From contig CAVZKX010000002.1 of NCBI GenBank assembly GCA_963775975.1, positions 2,542,001 to 2,606,000 on the forward strand: a stretch of 64,000 nucleotides of DNA, read 5' to 3'. The notes under the pieces were generated by a model. That model searched no databases and was not told the origin of the DNA. It saw only the letters and a program-made list of their open reading frames with translations. How positions within the stretch are numbered: position 1 is the stretch's first letter; every line of letters starts with the position of its first letter. Made by a program: the position numbers and the translations under genes. Shown in pieces: positions 26,601-35,315 of this stretch. The stretch comes from JANXQG01 sp963775975 (lineage in GTDB: Bacteria; Planctomycetota; Planctomycetia; Pirellulales; Thermoguttaceae).

Positions 26601-27153
26601 CCACGCCGTTAGGTTGAACGCGGTCGACGAACGGCCGCACGTCGACGAAGAGCCCCATCCGCGTCAATGCGCGAACGTCGTCCTGCACGCTTTGCACGCT
26701 GTAGGGCCGACCCGCGCGGGTGTGGATCTGGCTTACGATCTTGTGCGTGGCCACCGTCCGATTGCCGTCAACGCGGACTTCCACAACATTATCGTCCGGG
26801 CCTGGGGGCGCCGAGTTAGGCGGCGGTATCGTCGTCGGAGGCACTGTCGCCGGCGGAACATTGCCTGTCGGAAATGCAGGATTGTACGGCGTGGGCGGTG
26901 CAATCTGCGATTGGCTGGCCGGAGGATAAGTTGCCGACGCCGCTCCAGCGGGTTGGTAACCGGTGGGCGGATAGTTCGCCGGCGGGAAGTTTTGCTGAGG
27001 ATAACCATAAGCCGCGGGGCCAGGCGGCATTAGCGTCGGTCCGCCCGGCGGCGGCTGAGCAATGCTTGCCGAGCGGCAAAGTCCAGCCAGAGCCAACAGC
27101 GCGCATGCGCACAGACGCCCGCATCGGAGTGTTTGGTTCGGCTGCCTTGCCAT
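23641..27153 (-). CDS. bamA: Outer-membrane assembly protein BamA-like (Omp85) with long low-complexity inserts
   Basis: Inserts beta-barrel proteins into the outer membrane. The start at 27153 begins a basic signal peptide (MARQPNQTLRCGRLC). A Pro/Ala/Tyr-rich segment follows (about 35-125), then several POTRA-type repeats (about 130-550; VRVDGNRTVATHKI, VTFRVTERP-like strands). A Pro/Gln/Tyr-rich insert of about 250 residues (roughly 550-800) precedes a 16-stranded-type barrel with the Omp85 loop motif IRGFSFRG. The inserts are much longer than in proteobacterial BamA. Upstream in-frame starts to 27312 would add residues unlike a signal peptide. Confidence 0.85.
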   Translation of the reverse strand: MARQPNQTLRCGRLCACALLALAGLCRSASIAQPPPGGPTLMPPGPAAYGYPQQNFPPANYPPTGYQPAGAASATYPPASQSQIAPPTPYNPAFPTGNVPPATVPPTTIPPPNSAPPGPDDNVVEVRVDGNRTVATHKIVSQIHTRAGRPYSVQSVQDDVRALTRMGLFVDVRPFVDRVQPNGVVVVFRVTERPLLQDVIIIGNDEYKNTVLKKEADLKTGDAADPFAVENGRRKIEKYYQDHGYSKVRVTVLEGNKTGDLRVIYVVDEGPRQRIFWVNFVGNSFVSGQRLKTLIDTHPPYFYLFSGEFDKKKLDEDVNKLIAYYRGFGYFHATVGRVLEFNDKQNWVTVTFVINEGPRYSVRNISFLGNQKFDNPRLAAKLKLLSDQPFDQNQQNLDLQQLRDEYGSEGYVFAKVEADNRFLEEPGRLDIVYNVEEGSRYRIGRINIEIKGENPHTQITTVLNRLSVKTGDIADTREIRASERRLKAAQLFEVKQGAEPKIVYSPPDSDGTAVAGRRQATYYRYPETPLPLLPPGERYIDLDVNHEEEVSQTPEVQAPAPPPPTYQTDRPTDPTDQRYPLPAQTFQGGSAAAPQTYQGHLPAGPQQTSRPIVYEVHYQTNEGWVPPQQGQSWAPNGEYGGNNVSPAQPQQNYPTSQPPQQYGYAQPQPYAAAPQSQQYAYSQQTQVYTPPQQPPSNGYGQPPQIYSPGQQQSVVPAAYNPGPQYVAQNPAPYAVQPPAPAGGYAPQPGYGAPPNATPAYAYPSVPPPTSGTSGGGLIYTPAGSPVPQPTDGNGLVGDPPLNMNPQAPGEPLRNLDIGIDPKETQTGRLMFGVGVNSDAGLVGNVTVDEQNFDWRNVPSSWEDVMEGRAWRGAGERFRLELVPGTQVQRYMITYQDPYLNDQPISFGLSGFYYQRIYTEWTENRVGGSVSLGYQFTHDLTGTVRFQGQDVTIGHPEFPVPDLLEVLGRNPMYTFSGSLQHDTRDNPFMATEGHLISAMLGENLGAFQYPNASVEFSQYFKIFQRADRSGNHVLNLDLRAGFTGDNTPIFERFYAGGFSSIRGFSFRGVTPRDPVYGMGVGGDFQILGTAQYMFPITADDMLKGVVFVDAGTVEPTISNWNQQVRVAPGFGLRISIPMMGPAPIALDFAFPLNPQPGDQQQIFSFFVGFNH

Positions 27154-27365
27154 GAAGCCCTTTCCGCCGGAGCGGGGAGCCGGGAGCGCGAAGCCGGGGG
27201 CCGATCGTGTTGGCTCCGTGCTCCGTGCTCCCTGCCTTTGAAGAGAAGGGAAACTTACGGACGGCGAAAAATACCGAAAGGACTGCCGCCAAGCAAGGCG
27301 AGTTGACAGCAAAATTTGTCACTTATTCTGCGTTTTCAACTAAAAGCCGGAAGGCTGGGCAGTTT

Positions 27366-28837
27366 CTACAAGACGGAGAAGTAGTCGCTCGCCGCCGCAT
27401 CGATCGCTTCGACGCTTAGCCTTGGCGTTTCTTCGAGAAACTCGTAATAGATTTTGATTTGGCGGAGCAGGTCGCGCGGATGGCAAAACCGCATCGCTCG
27501 GCCGGTTTTCCGGTAGTATTCGTCTAAAAGATGATCCACCGGCGGCCGGGCAGGCTCGATGCCCATCGAAAAGGCAAGTTGCAGGAACAATTCGCGGAAT
27601 TGCTCCTCGGAGGGGCCGCCAACGTCGATCTTGTAAGGAATCCGCCGGAGAAAGGCCTCGTCAACCAAGTCGCGCGGCTGCAAATTGGTGGAGAAAATGA
27701 CGAGCTGATCGAACGGCACACGGATTTTCCGCCCGCTCGTGAGATTGAGAAAATCGTAGCGCTTTTCCAGCGGCACAATCCAACGGTTCAACAATGCGGA
27801 GGGGGCCACTTGCTGCCGCCCAAAATCGTCGATCACGAGCGTTCCGCAGTTGCTCTTGAGTTGCAGCGGCGCCTCGGCGACGCCTGTCGCGGGGTTCGGC
27901 GTGATCTCAAGGTTGTCGAGCACCAACTCGCCACCCACGACGATCATCGGCCGGCGGATTCGCACCCAGCGGCGGTCGATTTTTTCCTCGTCGATCAATC
28001 CGTGTCCCTTGGCCAAGGGCATTTCTTCGTGGCAGCTTGGATCGTATACGCGGATGATCTCGCCCCATGCGCTGATCGCCCTGGGAATCCAGATCGTTTC
28101 GCCATACGCTCGGGTGATGCGCTGGGCGATGCTCGACTTGCCGTTGCCCGGCGGCCCGTGCAGAAAGAGTCCTTTGCCGGAGATGATCGCCCGGCCGAGC
28201 CGCTCGAACGTTTCGGGAGCGAGCGTCAGGTCGGCAAACGCACGGCGAAGGTCCACGACTTGCGGCAGGCAATTCTGCAACGACTGGGCTGCCACGCTCG
28301 CCTCGTAGTCAGCCAGGCAAACCGGCGCTGCGCCGAAGTATTTGCAATGTTCGGCGAACTTGCACGCGCGTTGGATGCCGGCTTCAGTCAGTTCGTAGAG
28401 AAAATCGTTGAAGCTGATCGTCGCCTTCAAGACGACCAGCCGGTCTGTTTTAAGCGAATAGAGCAGCTTTTCGCAAATGTTGAAAGGAATGCCGATTTGC
28501 TCGCTGATCTCCAAGCCCGTGGCGCTGTGCCGGTTCATTAAGAATTTCAGCGCCAGCGACTCCACTTCCGCTTCCGCCAGATTGAACTGGGCAAACTCGC
28601 TCGGCACAATGGGCACAAACTCGCCCTGCCGAGCGCTGGCGGCGTGCGCCGAGGATGAGCCATTTTGCCATTCGGCATAACCGATCGATCCATTCGACGC
28701 CGGGGTGCCGGAATTCGCGCCGCCTCGGTTAGCGTCGCGACCTTTTCCGGCGGAGCTCCATCCACTTGCAGGATAGCCGAAAGCTGGTCGAGAAACTTCT
28801 TTCGTCGCTCGTCGTTGTCGGAAGTCGCGGTCGTCAT
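27366..28837 (-). CDS. AAA family ATPase with N-terminal winged-helix region (frame interrupted by a 1-base deletion)
   Basis: Cytosolic AAA ATPase. The intact downstream frame (GTG at 28616 to 27366, 416 residues) carries a winged-helix-like N-terminal part (SEQIGIPFNICEKLLYSLK), Walker A GPPGNGKSS, Walker B TLVIDDF, a sensor-like IFSTNL and an arginine-finger-like FLRRIPYK. Upstream, a different frame from the ATG at 28837 encodes MTTATSDNDERRKKFLDQ, a plausible natural N-terminus. A Gly/Ser/Ala-rich linker is open in the ATPase frame through 28616. Adding one G in the run near 28717-28721 joins them into about 490 residues. If the indel is real, translation would have to start at the GTG at 28616. 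Confidence 0.75.
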
Positions 28838-29109
28838 GGCGTTTTAGAGTATCTAACGCAACCGATCCAGGGGCTTCGTCAGTCTTGCCATTTGATCGGT
28901 TTCGGCAGAGGCTCGTAAAAATCTAGGTCAGCAATGGTGCGCAAACAAGGGATGAGCCGTGAAACTTCGCGGTACAATCCGGACGTTCGATACACGTATG
29001 ACCAAATTGGCTACCCGCGGCGCTTGCATTTCCGACAGTTTCAGCACATCATAAGTCCTTTCGGGCAAGCCGCGGACCGCGGAGCCCGCGTCTCACTGAG
29101 AGGACTATC

Positions 29110-29490
29110 ATGAAGCGACTGACAATTTGTCTCATTTCATTCCTGGTTCTGGCCGGCGGCGGCTGGATGGCTCATAGCGTCTGGGGGCAGGCCGCCGAGC
29201 CGGCTAAAGAAAAGACGTTCACGATTACCCAAAGCCAGTTGGACAAGTACGTCGCCGAACAGATCGCCAAGGCGATGGCTGCCAACAAGTCTGGCGGCGG
29301 CGGAGCGGTTCCTGACGAGCAGGTGCTCAAGAGCGAGAACTGGCACCGCGCGGTGTTCAACAAGGCCGAGTGGGTAGTTTATACCGGGCCGGGGCAGGCG
29401 ATGTTCCACCACTGGGTCGAACAGAAGGCGCCGCCGGCCAAGTCCGGTACGGGCTCAGCCCCCGCGGGCCCGGCCGGAAAGGGAGGTTGA
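29110..29490 (+). CDS. Secreted hypothetical protein
   Basis: A 126-residue protein that I do not recognise. It has a signal peptide or membrane anchor (MKRLTICLISFLVLAGGGWM), then a helical segment (FTITQSQLDKYVAEQIAKAM) and a short aromatic motif (WVVYTGPGQAMFHHWVE), and ends in a Gly/Pro/Ala-rich tail. A GAGAGG ribosome site precedes the ATG. The next gene starts 6 bp after its stop, so the two are probably one transcript. Confidence 0.6.
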   Translation: MKRLTICLISFLVLAGGGWMAHSVWGQAAEPAKEKTFTITQSQLDKYVAEQIAKAMAANKSGGGGAVPDEQVLKSENWHRAVFNKAEWVVYTGPGQAMFHHWVEQKAPPAKSGTGSAPAGPAGKGG

Positions 29491-29496
29491 GCCGAT

Positions 29497-29751
29497 ATGG
29501 ATATCGAAGGCGTTCGTAAGCTGCTTCATCAAAAGCCGTTTGAGCCTTTTGTCATCCATTTGGCCGACGGCCGGTCGTTGCCGGTGCCCGATCCGGACCT
29601 TGTCGCCCTGACAGGGCATCGCGTGATAGTCGGGACCGAGGACGATTCGTGGTCGTTCGTTGATCCTTTCGCGATTGTTTCCCTGGACGCGCTCTCGCGG
29701 AAACCTAACGGCGTTAAACGCGGTACGAAGAAAAAACGCGCCTTATCGTAA
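29497..29751 (+). CDS. Small hypothetical protein of a planctomycete-type family
   Basis: An 84-residue protein with the pattern 'LLHQKPFEPFVIHLADGRSLPV', then a short beta-rich body and a Lys/Arg-rich tail. I recall similar short proteins as frequent in planctomycete genomes without an assigned function. There is no signal peptide. It lies 6 bp downstream of the secreted hypothetical. Confidence 0.6.
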   Translation: MDIEGVRKLLHQKPFEPFVIHLADGRSLPVPDPDLVALTGHRVIVGTEDDSWSFVDPFAIVSLDALSRKPNGVKRGTKKKRALS

Positions 29752-29780
29752 AGTCGAGTCAGGTCGGTTATCATGCTGGC

Positions 29781-32426
29781 ATGGCGACCGTGCTCCAATC
29801 GCGGCCGCCCGCGAGCGGGCGTCAGACAGGCGAACACCCTTTCGCGGCGGCTGCTCACAACGCCGAACCGGCTAACATCCCACGAGCGCAATATCACCCC
29901 TTGGTGATCGTGCTGACGGCGGCCGCGGTGGGAATTGTAATTGATCGCTACCGGCCGTTGGCTTTTTCGGCGTGGTGCATCTTGCGCCCGCAACGCTTGG
30001 ACTCTGGTTCGTTCTAAACAAACGCCGCAAGGAGTTTGCCGCCAGCATAATGCTCTCGGTCGCGGTCGCCGCGGTCGCCGCCGCTTGGCATCACGATCGC
30101 TGGAACCTGTTTGGCGCGGATGATGCCGGGCTTTTCGCGCGGTCGCGGCAGGAACCGGTTTGTATCGAGGCAGTCGCATTGCAGACGCCGCAAGTCACTC
30201 CACAGGTCGATTCCAACCCTTTGCGGTTGTCGCGTCTGGACGAAGAGGTCCGATTGAACGTCGAGCTAAGGGCCATTCGCGACGGCGACTTGTGGCGGAC
30301 GGCGTCAGGGTGCGCGGCGCTCGCGGTCGAGGGCCCGGTGCCGCACTTGGCGGCGGGCGACTGCTTTCGTGCGTTTGCCCATCTCCTGCCGCCGGACCAC
30401 GCGCTGAACCCCGGCGAGTCCGATCGCGCCGATCTCGATCGCGGCCGACGGATAACGGCGCATCTCCGCGTGACATATCCCGAAGCAATTACGATCATAC
30501 CCGGTGGCCGCGGTTTCGACCTCAGAACCCTGTTGGATACATTGCGCCTTCGCGGGCGGCAGGTTTTCGCCCGCTATTTGGACCCGCGGCAGGCCGATCT
30601 GGCCGCCGCAGTGCTCTTGGGACTTCGCGAGCAACTCGACCCGGAAGAAATGGCGGCATTCCAGATTACCGGCACCATTCACTTGTTAGTGATTGCCGGA
30701 TTGCACTTGGGCATAATCGCGGGACTGGCGGCGCTGATCTTCAGGCGCGTTTTGCCGTGGCGTTTCGCAATGCCGGCCACCGCCGCCTTTGCGTTAATGT
30801 ACATGCTGCTGGTAGACGCTCATCCACCAGTGGTGCGGGCAACGGTCCTGATTGTGGGCGCATGCGCGGCGGTTTATGTCGGCCGACAAAGGATCAGTTT
30901 CAACGTGCTCGCCTTGGCGGGCCTGATCGTCTTGGCCGTCAATCCGAACGATCTGTTCAACATCGGCCCGCAGCTTTCCTTCTTGTGCGTCGCCGGGTTG
31001 ATGACTATGGGACCGAGGTGGATGGGTACAGCGCCGGAAAGAGGTCCGCTTGAACGTCGCGGGGCCGCTGACCGAATCGAATTGGCGCAATAGGATTCCG
31101 CGTTGGCTGCCACGCTGGCTTCTGCGACTTCTGCCCGAACGGCAGCCGCGGGAGATTCAAAAGCTATTGGACCGAGAGCGTCCGTGGGTGGTCCGAATGA
31201 TTTGGCTCCCGGTGCGTTCCCTCCGCCACCTGACGCTAGTGAGCGGTGCGATTTGGCTCCTCACAATGCCGCTGGTGATGGCGCGGTTCCACATTTTTAA
31301 CCCGATCGCCGTGGTTCTCAACACGCTTGTCTGGCTTCCAATGGCGCTCGCGCTGGCGAGCGGCCTTGCCTTGCTACTATTCAGCGTGGTACCGGGCCCG
31401 CTCGCGGCCGTTTGCGCCGCGGTCTGTAATTGGAATCTCGGCATCGTTGAGCGGCTGGTGCGGTTTGGGGCGACGATCCCCTATGGCCATGCCTGGGTGC
31501 CGGGACCGGCCGATTGGTGGCTGATCGGCTTCTACGCGGCGCTGGGAGCGTTCGCGGCGTTTCCGCGAATTCGTCCACCGCTACGCTGGCAATGGGCACT
31601 GCTCGGCGCATGGACGGCCGCTGGGTTTATCGTTCCATGGTGGACGGCGGACCGCCACGCTCTGCGCTGCACGTTCCTCAGCGTGGGTCACGGCGAGGCA
31701 GTCGTATTGGAACTGCCCGACGGTCGAACCGTGCTGTATGATGCCGGACGGCTCGGCGCGCCGACCGCTTGCTGCCGATCCGTCTCCGGTTATCTCTGGT
31801 CGCGAGGACTGACGCACATCGACGCCGTGGTAATTTCCCATGCAGATACGGACCACTACAATGCCCTGCCCGAGTTGCTTGACCGTTTTTCCGTCGGCAC
31901 AGTTTGCGTTTCGCCCGTCATGTTCGACGTGCCGAACGGGGCGGTCCGTTATCTCTCTCAGAGTATCGAGCGGGCAAAAGTGCCGATTTGTGTGATCGCC
32001 TCGGGCGATCGGCTTTCCGGCGGTCCGGGCTGCGTACTGGAAATACTCCATCCGCCGCCACACGGATTGCCGTCAACCACGAACGCGAACTGCATCGTGA
32101 TTTCGGTGGAATATGCCGGGCGGCGCGTGTTGTTGCCGGCCGATCTTCAGTCGCCCGGTTTGGATGACGTGCTGACCGAGAGCCCTCTGCACTGCGACGT
32201 GCTCCTGGTGCCGCATCATGGCAGCAAGTCGAGCAAGCCAGTGCAGCTCGCGGCCTGGAGCACGCCGACATGGGCCGTAGTCAGCGCCGATCATCGCTAC
32301 GACACAAGCTCGGTCGAGGCAGTCTATGCCCGGCGAGGCCGCGTCTTGCATACCGCGGACACGGGCGCGGTGACGGCGTTCATCGACGATAAGGGGCTAC
32401 GAGTCGAGACGTTCGTACCACGGTGA
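29781..32426 (+). CDS. comEC: ComEC/Rec2-type DNA uptake channel protein (two frameshifts)
   Basis: ComEC forms the inner-membrane channel for single-stranded DNA in natural transformation. Three overlapping frames make one protein of about 881 residues. Piece 1 (29781 to about 29983) has the first hydrophobic segment. Piece 2 (29972-31093) has the competence domain, with FQITGTIHLLVIAGLHLGI and several membrane helices. Piece 3 (31050-32426) has further helices and a metallo-beta-lactamase domain with FLSVGHGEAVVLELPDG, ISHADTDHYN and VPHHGSKSS. Restoring a lost G near 29984 and removing a G near 31035 gives a continuous frame. Either the gene is broken or the sequence has two indel errors; I favour the second. 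Confidence 0.8.
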
Positions 32427-32458
32427 CTTTCATTCGACCTCTTGGACTGCGAACGCGG

Positions 32459-32872
32459 TCAAGATGTCTCGCGTCGAATGAGGTCCGTCGTCCGCCGCAC
32501 AGAGATTGCGCTAATCCCATCGAAGTCCCGATCCTCAGTCCAAAGTGGATAACCGAGTGTCAGCGCCAATGCAAGAATTTGCACGTCCCTCGGATCGCGC
32601 TCGGAAATCAACCGGCTGGCCTCGACAAGATTTGACTCATACTGGCTAGGCTGGCAGGCGATGATTGGAAAGAGTTCGAATTCCCGCAGCAGCACGTCGA
32701 GTTCTCTCCGACTAAGCTTCGACGCCGTCGCCGGAATGTACTTTTCGACCTCGAATAACGTGTGCTGCGCTGAATAAAGCGCAAACTAGTCGGAGAAAAT
32801 CACTTCTCTAGCTGCTCCGCCCAACATCGCCGAGATGATCGGATTTGCATCGACGACCAACGGCTCAGACAC
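32459..32872 (-). pseudogene. PIN-domain (VapC-like) toxin gene with an in-frame stop codon
   Basis: Translated from the GTG at 32872, the frame reads VVDANPIISAMLGGA, the N-terminal Asp of a PIN nuclease. After FSD it meets a TAG (32788-32786, codon 29). Beyond the stop the same frame continues as a normal PIN domain with ERDPRDVQILALAL and WTEDRDFDG, carrying the remaining acidic residues. The start overlaps the antitoxin stop by 8 bp, as in vapBC operons. Because the reading frame is kept and only one codon is changed, this is a single nonsense mutation (or a base-call error), not a frameshift. Confidence 0.8.
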
Positions 32873-33116
32873 GATCAAATCCCTTGGATGTCGTGCGCGT
32901 CGCCTCAAAATCGGCGAGGACATCCGCCTCGGTCAGGCCCTTGGCAATCATTGCAGCGCGGGTGGCGTCTGAAAGTCGATAGAACTCACCTTTCCGCTCC
33001 TCGGATGAAAGCTTCTCGCGAATCGCCTGCGCGACGAACTCCTCCGGCGAGCCATTCCTTGGAACAACCGTCTCGATTCGTTCAAAGAGAGTTTGCGGAA
33101 TCTCGACCTGCGGCAT
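32865..33116 (-). CDS. VapB-like antitoxin
   Basis: An 83-residue protein (MPQVEIPQTLFERIE to TTSKGFDRV) that looks like a short DNA-binding antitoxin with an acidic, helical C-terminal half. The ATG at 33116 is preferred; an in-frame start nine codons upstream is open. Its stop overlaps the start of the PIN toxin gene. It should bind the toxin and repress its own promoter. It appears intact while its toxin carries a nonsense codon. Confidence 0.7.
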   Translation of the reverse strand: MPQVEIPQTLFERIETVVPRNGSPEEFVAQAIREKLSSEERKGEFYRLSDATRAAMIAKGLTEADVLADFEATRTTSKGFDRV

Positions 33117-33303
33117 ATCGCACCTTTTCTTCCATTCTAGCATCGAGACGTTCCTTCGTCAGTAGCCTTCACTGAAGCCGATTCTTGCCGTGTCTTCTCT
33201 TTGGCACACAATTCGCTCGCTGGTGCGGAACTTTCTTGGGTACGGAAGCGCCGCCCACTTCCACCCGGAGCCCCGATTTCTCGAAGCACTAGGAGAATCA
33301 ATT

Positions 33304-34347
33304 ATGGAACGTCGTGATTTTCTAAAGTCCACCGTGGTCGCTGCGACACCTATAGGAGTCGCCGGCTTCGCAGGCTCCTCCTCTGTGTGGGCGGAGGATT
33401 TGGCGCCGCTCACCACATTCACCTTGCCGCCGCAAACGATGATGGGCGAAATGATCTATCGCCCGCTGGGGCGAACGGGCGAGCGAGTCTCGATCATCGG
33501 GCTGGGCGGTTTTCACATCGGCGGACAGAAGGACGAACAGGAAAGCATCCGCATCATTCGCTCCGCCATTGACCGCGGCATCAACTTCATGGACAACTCG
33601 TGGGACTATCACGACGGCGGCAGCGAGATCCGCATGGGCAAGGCCCTCCGCGACGGCTATCGCAAGAAGGTCTTCCTCATGACGAAGATCGACGGTCGCA
33701 CCAAGGAGTCCGCCGCTCGGCAAATCGACGAATCTCTCCGTCGCCTGCAGACCGATCATCTCGATCTCTTGCAGCACCACGAGATCATCCGGCTGGAGGA
33801 CCCGGACCGCATCTTTGCCGAAGGCGGGGCGATGGAAGCGTTCGACGCCGCGCGGAAGGCGGGCAAGATCCGCTTCATCGGTTTTACCGGCCACAAAGAT
33901 CCGCTGGTTCATCTGCGGATGTTGGAGATCGCCGAGGCGCACCATTTCCACTTCGATACCGTGCAAATGCCGCTGAACGTCATGGACGCCCATTTCCGCA
34001 GCTTCGCGCGGCAGGTCTTGCCAGTGCTCGTCAAGCAGGGCATTGGCGTGCTGGGCATGAAGCCGATGGGCAGTGGAATCATCTTAGCCAGCAAGGTGGT
34101 AACTCCGGTCGAATGCCTACAGTACGCGATGAGTCTGCCGACGTCGGTCGTGATTACGGGCATCGACAAGATGGAGATCCTCGAGCAGGATTTGGACGTC
34201 GTGCGGAAGTTCAACCCGCTCACGGCCCAGCAGATAGCGGCGCTCTTGCAGCGCACCGCGCAAGCCGCTGCCCAGGGCCGCTACGAGTTGTTTAAGACGA
34301 GCAGCCAATTCGATAGCACGGCCAAGAATCCGCAGTTTCTTGGCTAA
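33304..34347 (+). CDS. Tat-exported aldo/keto reductase
   Basis: NADP-dependent aldo/keto reductase of 347 residues with a twin-arginine-like signal (MERRDFLKSTVVAA). The catalytic tetrad is present: Asp and Tyr in NFMDNSWDYHDG, Lys in LMTKIDGR, and His in LLQHHEI. The cofactor strand IGVLGMKPMGSG follows. AGGAG lies 8 bp before the ATG at 33304; the open frame further upstream is not conserved. Substrate unknown. It is a member of the exported oxidoreductase sets common in planctomycetes. Confidence 0.88.
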   Translation: MERRDFLKSTVVAATPIGVAGFAGSSSVWAEDLAPLTTFTLPPQTMMGEMIYRPLGRTGERVSIIGLGGFHIGGQKDEQESIRIIRSAIDRGINFMDNSWDYHDGGSEIRMGKALRDGYRKKVFLMTKIDGRTKESAARQIDESLRRLQTDHLDLLQHHEIIRLEDPDRIFAEGGAMEAFDAARKAGKIRFIGFTGHKDPLVHLRMLEIAEAHHFHFDTVQMPLNVMDAHFRSFARQVLPVLVKQGIGVLGMKPMGSGIILASKVVTPVECLQYAMSLPTSVVITGIDKMEILEQDLDVVRKFNPLTAQQIAALLQRTAQAAAQGRYELFKTSSQFDSTAKNPQFLG

Positions 34348-34374
34348 CTTTGCCGCTGCCGCGCTTGTCGCTTC

Positions 34375-35247
34375 CTAGGCGGCGGAGCTACTTTGCTTGT
34401 AAACGGCGTATTCGTCGGGATGAATGCCCGAGCCATAATGCCGGGCGTAGACCTGCGTCGCCTCGGCGCCGACCAGCACGATGATCGACGAATAATAGGC
34501 CCAAACGATAAGGGCGACGAGCGAGCCGGCCGCGCCATAGCTTGAGGCCACGGCGCTGTGTCCCAGATAAAGCCCGATGAGATATTTCCCGACGGTAAAC
34601 AGCGCGGCCGTTAGCAGCGAGCCCACCCATACGTCGCGCCAAGGCATCTTGGCGTCGGGCAAAAACTTGAAGATCAAGGCGAAAAGCAGCACGTAAACCA
34701 CGAAGGAAAGCGCGAGTGTCAAGAGGCTCCAAAGCGTTCCTTGCCTGCCAAACACGAACACGATGGCGGCGGTCACCACTAAGGATACCAGAAGCAAAAA
34801 CAGGACCGACAACAAGATGCCGATCGAAATCAGCCTCGCCCGCAGCCAACTCCAGACGCCCGCGTTCGGGTTGGGCTTGACGCCCCAAATGTCATTCAGC
34901 GAGGATTGCAATTGGCCAAAGATGCCGCTGGCCGAGACGAGAACGGTAATCAGACCGATCGCGGCGGCCCAGCGGCTGGAAGATTCCCTGTGCTGATTCT
35001 CCTTCGTGCTTTTCATTACCTGAGCGACGCCCTCGGCAGCTTGTCCGCCCACCATCGACTCGACCTGTCCGATGACCGCGTCCTCGGTTCCGGGACGGAA
35101 CCACGCCGTGGCCGCCAGCACCAGAAGCACGGTCGGCGCAAGCCCCAAAATGCAGTAGAGGGCCAACGCCGCCGCCTTGGTCATTACCTCGTCGCTAGCG
35201 AACTCCTGGGCGGTCTCTTTCGTCATTGACCATGCATTTCGCCACAC
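34375..35247 (-). CDS. YihY/virulence factor BrkB family membrane protein
   Basis: Integral membrane protein of 290 residues with six hydrophobic segments. The family opening has AAALALYCILGLAP, the middle has LQSSLNDIWGV, and the end has YGAAGSLVALIVWAYYSSIIVLVGAE. YihY proteins were once annotated as ribonuclease BN; their function is still unclear. The GTG at 35247 gives the normal N-terminal helix (WRNAWSMTKETAQEF); an ATG seven codons in is also possible. It is convergent with the aldo/keto reductase. Confidence 0.88.
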   Translation of the reverse strand: MWRNAWSMTKETAQEFASDEVMTKAAALALYCILGLAPTVLLVLAATAWFRPGTEDAVIGQVESMVGGQAAEGVAQVMKSTKENQHRESSSRWAAAIGLITVLVSASGIFGQLQSSLNDIWGVKPNPNAGVWSWLRARLISIGILLSVLFLLLVSLVVTAAIVFVFGRQGTLWSLLTLALSFVVYVLLFALIFKFLPDAKMPWRDVWVGSLLTAALFTVGKYLIGLYLGHSAVASSYGAAGSLVALIVWAYYSSIIVLVGAEATQVYARHYGSGIHPDEYAVYKQSSSAA

Positions 35248-35315
35248 GTCACACGCCTTTCAACACTTAAAGGGTCTGACTCTACAGCAAGAATTGTGCC
35301 GCGATTCATTAACGC

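Noticed and set aside
24292..27033. A 913-codon open frame opposite the BamA-like gene
   Set aside because: Antisense to a gene with clear domains, and the Arg-rich product has no signal or motif.
28547..28837. A separate 96-residue gene upstream of the AAA ATPase
   Set aside because: Only its first 40 or so residues look natural; the remainder overlaps the ATPase frame. It is better read as the ATPase N-terminus displaced by a one-base deletion.
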